From Globobulimina sp. (lineage: Eukaryota > Foraminifera > Rotaliida), in contig PIVH01000324.1 of the NCBI GenBank assembly GCA_003354225.1, positions 1 to 6,275 on the forward strand: 6,275 bases of DNA, given 5' to 3'. The translations under genes were made by a program, and so were the position numbers. Below, piece after piece: positions 1 to 5,681 of the stretch. The notes beneath the pieces were generated by a model. That model saw only the letters and a list, made by a program, of their open reading frames with translations. It had not been told where the DNA came from and did no database searches. The first letter of the stretch is position 1; each line of letters begins with the position of its first letter.

Positions 1-261
1 TGCTCTTTGTTGATTTTGAGCATTGCCGCCATAACAAGGCCATAATCCATATACGCCTGATACTGTATTCATGCTCAATTCGTCATCAGTTTTTAATGCA
101 ATGTATAATATGATGACAAGAACGATAATCAGCACACAACACGCACCAACAATCAATATGTTTCTTTTGTGAATTGGGATTGCTTTGTTTGGCGAAACGG
201 AATGATTGGGTATGAGGGCATTTGTGTCTTTCTCAAAATCAATATTTGTGGTCATTTCCAT
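1..261 (-). CDS. Type II membrane protein, N-terminal part, unknown family
   Basis: This frame is open from an ATG at 261-259 to the left window edge and gives 87 residues; the rest lies outside. A second in-frame ATG two codons later (255-253) is an alternative start. Residues 1-33 are polar and end in a basic HKR patch. Residues about 34-56 form one strong hydrophobic segment (ILIVGACCVLIIVLVIILY), and the remainder is polar. Basic residues before the membrane segment predict a type II signal anchor with a cytosolic N-terminus and a lumenal or extracellular C-terminal domain. The cytosolic tail holds D12-T-N-A-L16-I17, which fits the acidic dileucine pattern [DE]xxxL[LI] used by clathrin adaptors for endosomal or lysosomal sorting; this match is short and could be chance. 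The lumenal start (VSGVYGLWPCYGGNAQ) was not recognised. The gene lies 178 bp downstream of the ATP-grasp gene on the same strand. Confidence 0.6.
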   Translation of the reverse strand, partial: MEMTTNIDFEKDTNALIPNHSVSPNKAIPIHKRNILIVGACCVLIIVLVIILYIALKTDDELSMNTVSGVYGLWPCYGGNAQNQQRA

Positions 262-278
262 GCTTTGCGGATTTCGTT

Positions 279-300
279 TTTATCAAAAAAAGTTGATAAA
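279..300. repeat. Short inverted repeat (hairpin)
   Basis: TTTATCAA (279-286) and TTGATAAA (293-300) are perfect 8-bp inverted arms around a 6-nt A-rich loop. The hairpin lies 18-39 bp upstream of the left-edge gene's ATG, so it would fall in its 5' leader or core promoter. It is AT-rich and short, and may have no function. Confidence 0.4.
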
Positions 301-338
301 TACTTTATTAAGTAATGAATTTCAGCAAATCATGCATT

Positions 339-358
339 TAAAACTGGCCATATTATAA
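339..358. repeat. 20-bp direct repeat, copy 1
   Basis: TAAAACTGGCCATATTATAA is present here and again, identically, at 387-406 (offset 48). The unit contains the palindrome TGGCCA. It overlaps the first copy of a second repeat, TGCATTTAAAAC (333-344; second copy 362-373). Repetition of two different words in under 80 bp suggests local duplication or paired protein-binding sites upstream of the left-edge gene. Confidence 0.75.
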
Positions 359-386
359 AACTGCATTTAAAACAATTTGTTATGGG

Positions 387-406
387 TAAAACTGGCCATA
401 TTATAA
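387..406. repeat. 20-bp direct repeat, copy 2
   Basis: This is a perfect second copy of the 20-bp unit at 339-358. It lies 34 bp beyond the stop codon of the ATP-grasp gene in transcript direction. It may therefore sit in that gene's 3' UTR as well as in the distal promoter of the left-edge gene. Confidence 0.75.
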
Positions 407-439
407 TCAAATATAATTTTTTTAATGCAAGGCAATGCA

Positions 440-1762
440 TTATAAGTTCAACTGAATTTGACGCAACAATGCAAATCCGTGTTGGATCATATCTCTTCTT
501 CTTTGAGTCAGAACATCGGCACCAAACGATTCAGGATAATCCAATTCATTCGGAAATGCAAATTCATTCCATCTAAATCCATACTTCGATGAACCGATAA
601 AGCAATCAACTCTCAGACCATAACAACCAATATTCCTCGTCATCACTTCAGCCAATTTTATCATTTCAGGCCACACCTCATTCGATAAATACTTATCCAA
701 AATACGTTTGTATTGCGCAACTCTGTCAAAATGCATTGAGCCAATATCATAAAAAAATCTCCTATCCCTTGTAATGACAACTGGTTCAGAACTAAATGGC
801 GTTTTAATAACACCATAATAGAATTCCCCCCACACAATAAATAATCTGCATTCGATTGGTTTTTGATCCAAATGTTGTACCTCTGCATCATTTACATACT
901 GTTCTTCAATAACAACGCCAGCCGTTTGCGAAGGTACATATGCAGCGGTTCTTGCCTTTTGATTCAATCCCATTGCAATGAAACAGTCCAAAACATCTGT
1001 GTTTAGATCTAAATAGTTGGACAACTTCACAAATCCAGTTGATTGGGCCAAGTGTGTTGGCTTTAAAATGTATTGTTTTGCTCCTTTGTTCATATCGCAT
1101 ATAATTTGTTGCAAAGTATTATTATCAAACTGTCCAGACTCCCATTCCGGTTTTGTAATATAAAATGGTCTCTGCATGAATGATAGCGGAGAAACGTCAG
1201 GCATTTCCTGCACAAATTTACGAGATAATAATTTGTTTTCGATTATATCAAACATAGAAATTCTGCCTGGATCTGAATGAGGTAGTTTCATCTGCAAATT
1301 TGTAATTGATTCCAGAGTCAGTGGTTTGGATAAATTTGTGAACTCAGGGATTTGATTTAAATCAAAATCCGTATTTAATGCGAAATTTAGTACCATTTGT
1401 TCATTATAAAAGTGATAAATCAATGGTGAAGAGGTGGCATCAAATGGATGAGCTGCATCATAATCTAATAAAGTTTGCATTAAATCTGGGCGAACATCAA
1501 TTTGTGTGTTTGATAGTAATTGTTGGCGTGTTTCTGGATTAAAAAATGGAAACCATTCTTTTGAATCTCCGACATCTATGCCTTTGGCACCTTGGTCATA
1601 ACGTAGTGATCTTGCAACAGACACAGATGAGATATCGATGTGTGTTCGCCTTGCTGGTGATTGTTGATGGCCAGGCGTCGGTTCTTCAGGTGATTGTGGA
1701 GAAACATCAGTGGATGAGAGACATACTGCAATCATGCTTAATAACAACGACGATAGTAACAT
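440..1762 (-). CDS. Secreted/ER-targeted ATP-grasp-fold protein (TupA-like)
   Basis: The ORF encodes 440 residues from ATG at 1762 to TAA at 442-440; an in-frame TAA at 1777-1775 makes this the only upstream Met. Residues 1-16 (MLLSSLLLSMIAVCLS) form a signal peptide or signal anchor, followed by a Pro/Ser/Gln-rich linker to about 40. The C-terminal half has ATP-grasp features in order: a helix rich in K and R (about 171-185), the ATP-binding strand YILKPTH (231-237, K234), then STGFVKL (241-247), the adenine-side strand VVIEEQYV (283-290), ECRLFIVWGEFYYG (304-317), and the metal-ligand strands RVDCF (D386) and RWNEF (N399, E400). Spacing and the K-P-T-H and R-V-D...N-E signatures recall the TupA-like group, whose bacterial members occur in teichuronopeptide and capsule loci. 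I infer a carboxylate-amine/thiol ligase-type activity; the substrate is unknown. A lumenal ATP-grasp enzyme would need ATP in the secretory pathway. A degenerate non-catalytic relative is possible. Confidence 0.6.
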   Translation of the reverse strand: MLLSSLLLSMIAVCLSSTDVSPQSPEEPTPGHQQSPARRTHIDISSVSVARSLRYDQGAKGIDVGDSKEWFPFFNPETRQQLLSNTQIDVRPDLMQTLLDYDAAHPFDATSSPLIYHFYNEQMVLNFALNTDFDLNQIPEFTNLSKPLTLESITNLQMKLPHSDPGRISMFDIIENKLLSRKFVQEMPDVSPLSFMQRPFYITKPEWESGQFDNNTLQQIICDMNKGAKQYILKPTHLAQSTGFVKLSNYLDLNTDVLDCFIAMGLNQKARTAAYVPSQTAGVVIEEQYVNDAEVQHLDQKPIECRLFIVWGEFYYGVIKTPFSSEPVVITRDRRFFYDIGSMHFDRVAQYKRILDKYLSNEVWPEMIKLAEVMTRNIGCYGLRVDCFIGSSKYGFRWNEFAFPNELDYPESFGADVLTQRRRDMIQHGFALLRQIQLNL

Positions 1763-1841
1763 AATGAGATTTGTTTAGACACACTGGCAGCGCGATAATG
1801 CGAAAGCAAAACCGCAGCTGTGTCGCCATTTTAAGAATGTG

Positions 1842-1858
1842 GGTTGCAAGTTGCAACC
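1842..1858. repeat. Perfect 17-bp palindrome GGTTGCAA-G-TTGCAACC
   Basis: The arms GGTTGCAA (1842-1849) and TTGCAACC (1851-1858) are exact reverse complements around a single base. The right arm is also the first 8 bp of the tandem repeat, so TTGCAACC recurs at 1896-1903. The centre is 88 bp upstream of the ATP-grasp ATG, which fits a dimeric transcription-factor site, but no factor is recognised. Confidence 0.6.
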
Positions 1859-1939
1859 GTTCAATCACACAGTGTTAATATTAGATGAAAGGCACTTGCA
1901 ACCGTTCAATCACACAGTGTTAATATTAGATGAAAGGCA
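1851..1939. repeat. Tandem duplication, 45-bp period, two copies
   Basis: Copy 1 (1851-1894) and copy 2 (1896-1939) are identical over 44 bp and separated by one base, so the period is 45 bp. Copy 2 ends directly against the TAA of the Arp2-like gene (1940-1942 on the plus strand). The unit begins with TTGCAACCG, one arm of the adjacent palindrome. Perfect identity implies a recent duplication or ongoing homogenisation. It would lie in the 3' UTR of the Arp2-like transcript and the upstream region of the ATP-grasp gene. Confidence 0.9.
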
Positions 1940-3166
1940 TTATACCATATGATGCTCTTTAACAGCTCGTACAGCTCCTTTCTCATAAAAATCATCTCTG
2001 TTCAACCAAAATTCTTTACTATCCTTCATAATATCCGCTAACACAGAAGCACCTAAAAACACCATATTCTCTCTTTTCACTGGATTCTTAATCTTTACTC
2101 TAAACCTTAATAACCGGGATCTATCCCCTCGCGCCACACGTTGCACCCATGCATCTTTTATATCCTTTTCTAAACGAGATGAAAATCCATGAAAATATGT
2201 GTTTCCTCCACATAAAATAATATGCCTAAAAAACTCCGATCTTAATTCTATATCACATTTCTGAATACAACCAAATAACATATTACCCACACCATTTGCC
2301 GATATGCCTGCTTTGGACGGTTCAAACAAAACCTCCAATGCTTCAAACCGCTCCCTATTCACATTTATAATTCTTCCATCCGGCAATTTATAGTGTTTAC
2401 TCAAAGCAACAGTCTGTTTGGCTAAATTTCTCTCTTTATCTAAATCATAAGCAATATAACACAACTGCTCCTTCATTGTATTGATAGCCTTAAAATCAAC
2501 GCATCGATGTAAACCAACATATCCGTTCAGCTGCAAGAGTGAAATAAGTTGTTTTGTAACATGTCTGCCACCAATATTCAATCTGTGTATACGTGCCGGC
2601 AAAGCATACCCTTCGTAGATTGGAACACATTCAGTTGTTCCAGCACCGGAATCCAATACAACTCCACTTAACAACCCCTGCGAATATAATATTAAAACTT
2701 GTTTTGGAACCAATATAACTGATTCAAATCCATATTCATCAAACATATATTCATAGATTTTTCTTTTGTGTTCAAACGGAATTAAAAGTGTTTCTGATAA
2801 TAATATTTTAGATTTGGGCATTATGTTTTTGTTATCGAATTGTAAGCAATCATGAAAGGAATAATCCCATAGTGATTTCATGCCATTCCAATTACGAATG
2901 CATCCATTTTCTATTATGTTATCAAAGGTTGTGTTGCTATCTTTTGAGTTTCTGATTGTTGAAGAAAATGAGAATTCGGGAAAATTTGAACCGGCAAATC
3001 CAATCTGTGTCAATTGTGAACCGTTGCAACAAACAATATTTGGGCGAGAGAAATAATATATTATCAATTGCATCAATTCGGCTGGGAAATTATTGACCAA
3101 GTCCAATGAGCATAGGATGTGCTTGATAATCAGCTGTAATTTGGTGCCATACAAAATGGTGCTCAT
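1940..3166 (-). CDS. Divergent Arp2-like actin-related protein, probable pseudo-ATPase
   Basis: The protein is 408 residues from ATG 3166 to TAA 1942-1940. The frame stays open upstream to an ATG at 3256, but that would overlap the neighbouring sulfotransferase exon, so I prefer 3166. Arp2-like blocks are GFAGSNFPEF (56-65), ENGCIRNWNGMKSLWDY (86-102), YSQGLLSGVVLDSG (161-174), PIYEGYALP (182-190), TLPDGRII-type loop LPDGRIINV (261-269), and the C-terminal MVFLGASVLADIMKD (368-382). Arp2 normally nucleates branched actin within the Arp2/3 complex. Compared with Arp2 and actin as I know them, the phosphate-1 Asp is Cys47, the D157 equivalent is Ala175, the H161 equivalent is Glu179 and the Q137 equivalent is Lys155; only the D154 equivalent (D172) remains. 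About 25 residues of subdomain 2 (66-85 region) are missing. Some 43 residues precede the actin fold, with an F-box-like stretch at 27-39 (FPAELMQLIIYYF). A functional paralogue or a decaying duplicate are both possible, but the frame is intact. Confidence 0.85.
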   Translation of the reverse strand: MSTILYGTKLQLIIKHILCSLDLVNNFPAELMQLIIYYFSRPNIVCCNGSQLTQIGFAGSNFPEFSFSSTIRNSKDSNTTFDNIIENGCIRNWNGMKSLWDYSFHDCLQFDNKNIMPKSKILLSETLLIPFEHKRKIYEYMFDEYGFESVILVPKQVLILYSQGLLSGVVLDSGAGTTECVPIYEGYALPARIHRLNIGGRHVTKQLISLLQLNGYVGLHRCVDFKAINTMKEQLCYIAYDLDKERNLAKQTVALSKHYKLPDGRIINVNRERFEALEVLFEPSKAGISANGVGNMLFGCIQKCDIELRSEFFRHIILCGGNTYFHGFSSRLEKDIKDAWVQRVARGDRSRLLRFRVKIKNPVKRENMVFLGASVLADIMKDSKEFWLNRDDFYEKGAVRAVKEHHMV

Positions 3167-3200
3167 TATGTTAGTAATGTTACTAGGACGACAAAAATAA

Positions 3201-3989
3201 TTATTGAAAGGACAAAGTTTTTGGCCAATTAACTTTTTTATTATAGATATCAACACAAAAGTAAGGAAAATGCCATGTTTGATTATTTTTTATTCTGCAC
3301 TCAATTGGTATGGAATATTGCGCACAAACAAAATCATTCCAATATAGCTCACATAGAGGTAATAATGCATCATCCACAAATTTATAGGTCACTCTTTTAT
3401 TAATATAATTGATTTGGTTTTCATGTGTCGAATTCAATAAACTTTTTTTCAGATAAATGTTTAATTTTTTTGTGTCATTTATATATTTAACACTTTGTTC
3501 AATTTCTTCTGTTTTCCCTACAAATGATGGAATAAAACATTGCTGATTGGTACATACAGACAAATATAATGGCGCAAAATGTTGATAATAAACAAAAGAT
3601 TTCATACTGTTTTGTTCAAATATTTCTGTGCCATTTTTAATTTTCTCATAGAAATATTTTATCCACAATAAATAATCAACTTCCTCTTTATTACTATTTA
3701 TATTCTCATTTCTTCCAATATTAATATTAAATTGCTGATATAATTTATATTTCATTTTTCTTGGTACATAATCATGTAAGAAATTATACGATGACTCAAA
3801 TCTTTCAATAGGATCACGGACAAATAACATTGAAAAATATTCATTCTGCCGATTCAATAACTTTTCCACATCATTATCCGTACAAATATGGTCACCACAG
3901 CTGTAATGCCACAGTTTAGATCCATACAAATCAACACCAAATCCACATTCTGTAATATCAATCATTTCTCGTGTCGTTTTTGATGCAGT
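3201..3989 (-). other. Exon 2: PAPS-dependent sulfotransferase module
   Basis: Residues 514-775. The 5'-phosphosulfate-binding loop is completed across the splice junction as TLK|TASKTTRE. The 3'-phosphate-binding motif is MLFVRDPIERFESSYNF (567-583), with R571 and S579 in the usual positions. Later blocks YYQHFAPLYLSVC (647-659), FVGKTEEIEQSVKYI (669-683) and DDALLPLCELYWNDFVCAQY (719-738) follow the pattern of Golgi carbohydrate sulfotransferases of the Sulfotransfer_2 type (HNK-1/chondroitin 4-O-sulfotransferase-like). In those enzymes an IGK.E.L segment and a final LY..DF helix are conserved. The tail to 775 has no recognised motif. Expected reaction: sulfate transfer from PAPS to a sugar hydroxyl in the Golgi lumen; the acceptor is unknown. 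Confidence 0.82.
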
Positions 3990-5631
3990 CTTACATTAAT
4001 AAGCAACGTATGTATTGGAGATTTGGTACAATATTGGATCAATATATCCAAATATTCCACATTTTGCACCAATACATATGTCCTTATACTACCTTAAGTG
4101 TTGTAAAATAAATAAATTTACATTTATCACTGATATAAATACGCGTAAATTTCCTCTTTCGTACTTTCCAAACATCATTCATTGAATATGAGTATGAATA
4201 ATGTATTGTATCCCCAATCGAATCTCGATCAGCACAAACTGTCCAATCATCATTTAAATAGTTCCTATCATTCGACTGCATATAATTAGCAACCACGCGG
4301 CCAATCTTACAGACCAGCTCACCGCCAACAATCTTCTTACTCTCATTATAAATCCCATAAATTGTGTTTTGTTTCTTTAATCTCATTAAAATCGCCTTCC
4401 ATTCGTTCCTCTGACTCGCACTATTAATATCTGGCAAATATTCTTTGTATAAACTTTTATTATTTGCCACATTTACTAAATGCTGTAACAATTCCTCCAA
4501 ATTGGCATAATCAGCCATATCAATGTAAGTATTCTTTGCTAAAAACAGTGAATAATTGGGCAACTTTACTCCGTTGACTTTTTTTGTCATCACAATGGGA
4601 ATCGTTTGACTCAGCAATGCTTTCAGTAATTTCTCACTTACATAATCCACACAATTTGAGTTTTCCATCGAAACATAAAATTTGTATTTAGCTATCCTTG
4701 TCAGTGCATTTATTGTCCGTTTGGTGATGAGAGGATCATAATAATTATTCAAGCATTTCCCGTATGAATGATATTCGATGTTGTTCAATGAAAGAAAATT
4801 AAACAAACGCCGTAGAATAAGCTGTCTGTTATTTGGAGCTTTACAATTCGAGCCAATCCATGCTAGCAAGGTATGGTTCAATTTCATGTCAAAAAGCGCA
4901 TCAAAGTCGGTTTCTGCATTCTGTTGAAGTATATGTGTGATATCTCGATATGAGATGTATGGATCAAAGATATGCTGCTTGCGATACAGCTGCAGGTTCC
5001 TATACATATGCAGCGGGAATTGATAATCCATTTTAATATTGAAATTTGACAGACAGTCATTAGTGGTACATTGAGGAAACCAAAGCGGAGACTCTGTGCT
5101 CTGTAAAATTAATACTTTATGCGACAGCTCTTTGATTTGTTGTTTTTGGGTATCGTCATAATAAACGTTTGGACGATGATACATTATCGCCACTGATTTA
5201 TTGTGCCAATATTCAAAATATCCTTTCTTGGGTGCTATAATTTTCACTGTTATGTCTTTGTCAAAAATATTGCATACTGTTGGTACTTGGATGATGTTCT
5301 TTTCTTTGTATCCAAGATATGATTTTCGTGGTGTACCGTGGTACACATTTGTCTCGTATGTGATAACAAGCTCGCCGTCTTCATTCAGGTAGTTTATTTT
5401 TTTATTGTCAATGATGTTGTTAAATAAAGTTGGCGCCTCTTGGTTTTCTTGATGCAGTGCTTGCGTTGGATCAGTTGTGTGATCGTTGGATATGTAGCTA
5501 AGGACTAGTTGATGCGTATCGCGGTTGTCAAAAATGTAGCGTAGAACGGATGTAGACACTAAAAATATGCAGATCAATAACAATCTGGCAATGATTTGAT
5601 TTAGAGACCACTTATTTAGAGACTTTGCCAT
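3201..5631 (-). CDS. Bifunctional GT10 fucosyltransferase-sulfotransferase (two exons)
   Basis: Two consecutive minus-strand ORFs are best read as one gene: exon 1 5631-4093, intron 4092-3990, exon 2 3989-3201, giving 775 residues. Exon 1 alone ends in KFIYFTTLK plus two intron-encoded valines and a stop. Exon 2 read from its first Met (3965) lacks the N-terminal PAPS-binding loop that every sulfotransferase needs. Joining phase 0 to phase 0 at AAG|GTAGTA and TAATGTAAG|ACT produces FIYFTTLK-TASKTTREM. This is the missing beta strand and 5'-phosphosulfate loop in the right place. The result is a type II membrane protein (anchor about 12-33) with a GT10 domain (about 115-430) and a sulfotransferase domain (about 495-745), both expected in the Golgi lumen. 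It probably fucosylates and sulfates the same glycan. The start at 5631 gives an ATA-ATGG context. The gene lies 34 bp from the Arp2-like start and shares a 50-bp divergent spacer with the acyltransferase. The alternative is two genes with a truncated second one. Confidence 0.75.
3990..4092 (-). other. Predicted 103-nt spliceosomal intron (GT..AG, phase 0)
   Basis: The donor reads AAG|GTAGTATAAG and the acceptor reads CTTATTAATGTAAG|ACT on the minus strand. The length is not a multiple of three, and exon 2's frame is only reached by removing it. A TTAAT motif ends 5 nt before the cleavage point and may be a branch site, like TTAAC at the other predicted intron. An in-frame TAA lies at 4086-4084, so unspliced RNA would give a 515-residue product with an intact GT10 domain and no sulfotransferase. 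Confidence 0.72.
4093..5631 (-). other. Exon 1: signal anchor, GT10 fucosyltransferase module, first strand of the sulfotransferase
   Basis: Residues 1-513. A hydrophobic segment (about 12-33, IIARLLLICIFLVSTSVL...) after KSLNKW is the signal anchor, followed by a stem to about 110. The GT10 (alpha-1,3/1,4-fucosyltransferase) core shows STESPLWFP (178-186), LLAWIGSNCKAPNNRQ (255-270, the first family motif), the strand and turn IEYHSYGKC (285-293), and the GDP-fucose-binding signature KFYVSMENSNCVDYVSEKL (317-335). The expected followers IPIV (344-347) and LPNYSLF (357-363) are also present. These are diagnostic for inverting GDP-fucose transferases; acceptor and linkage cannot be read from sequence. 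After the GT10 core, a linker containing TVCADRD (464-470) leads to DKCKFIYFTTLK (502-513), which is the first strand of the sulfotransferase fold rather than part of GT10. Confidence 0.85.
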
Positions 5632-5681
5632 TATCTAAAAATTTTGATGTTTTCTTAAGTTTGAAGTGAACACAATCATAT
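5632..5681. promoter_or_regulatory. 50-bp divergent intergenic region
   Basis: Only 50 bp separate the ATG of the GT10-sulfotransferase gene (minus) from the ATG of the acyltransferase gene (plus). Any promoter elements for both genes and both 5' UTRs must fit here or extend into the opposing coding regions. The segment is AT-rich, with TATCTAAAAATTTTGATG next to the minus gene and CACAATCATAT next to the plus gene. No clear TATA box, initiator or repeat was found. Confidence 0.6.

Larger units (their letters stand above)
262..439. promoter_or_regulatory. Intergenic spacer: 5' flank of the left-edge gene, 3' flank of the ATP-grasp gene
   Basis: This AT-rich spacer separates two minus-strand genes, so it should hold the 3' end of the ATP-grasp transcript and the promoter of the left-edge gene. 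It contains a hairpin-forming inverted repeat (279-300), a 20-bp direct repeat (339-358 and 387-406) and a 12-bp repeat TGCATTTAAAAC (333-344 and 362-373). A minus-strand AATAAA at 309-304 could be a polyadenylation signal for the ATP-grasp gene, about 130 nt past its stop, but such a hexamer is expected by chance in DNA this AT-rich. No convincing TATA box or coding sequence was found. Confidence 0.45.
1763..1939. promoter_or_regulatory. Intergenic spacer: promoter/5' leader of the ATP-grasp gene, 3' flank of the Arp2-like gene
   Basis: This 177-bp spacer lies between two minus-strand genes. The part next to the ATP-grasp ATG (1770-1830) is noticeably richer in CpG and GC than the other spacers. 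The rest is occupied by a palindrome (1842-1858) and a tandem duplication (1851-1939). The start context of the ATP-grasp gene is TCTCATTATG, with A at -3. On the minus strand an out-of-frame ATG at 1829-1827 opens a 40-codon reading frame that overlaps the true start. Transcript ends cannot be placed from sequence. Confidence 0.5.

Noticed and set aside
382-576. Small plus-strand ORF of 64 residues
   Set aside because: Most of it lies antisense to the ATP-grasp coding region and its start is inside a non-coding repeat; no recognisable domain.
936-949. 14-bp word TACATATGCAGCGG shared with about 5004-5017
   Set aside because: Both copies lie in unrelated coding regions in minus-strand genes; flanks differ, so chance is the simplest explanation.
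661-1100. Two minus-strand ORFs in another frame
   Set aside because: They overlap the ATP-grasp gene entirely and show shadow-frame composition.
1546-1764. Plus-strand ORF of 72 residues
   Set aside because: It is antisense to the N-terminal part of the ATP-grasp gene with no domain or start context supporting it.
3162-3210. Possible intron joining the sulfotransferase gene to the Arp2-like gene (TACTAAC followed by AG)
   Set aside because: A TACTAAC motif and ATGAG occur near the Arp2-like start, but no upstream donor is both consensus-like and in the required phase, and a Golgi-lumenal enzyme fused to an actin-related protein makes no topological sense.
1940-3256. Arp2-like start at the far-upstream ATG (3256)
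   Set aside because: It would overlap the 3' end of the sulfotransferase coding sequence by 56 bp, and the extra 30 residues show no recognisable domain. The ATG at 3166 lies outside the neighbour and has A at -3.
3201-3965. Stand-alone sulfotransferase starting at the first in-frame Met (3965)
   Set aside because: It would lack the 5'-phosphosulfate loop. The codons just upstream (TASKTTRE) supply that loop in the same frame, and they connect cleanly to the upstream ORF through consensus splice sites.
5201-5392. Plus-strand ORF of 63 residues
   Set aside because: It is antisense to the GT10 module and has no independent support.
4084-5631. Fucosyltransferase ending at its own TAA as the full product
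   Set aside because: Its last nine residues before the donor are a sulfotransferase first strand, not GT10 sequence, and the stop lies two codons inside a good donor site. It is kept only as a possible intron-retention product.
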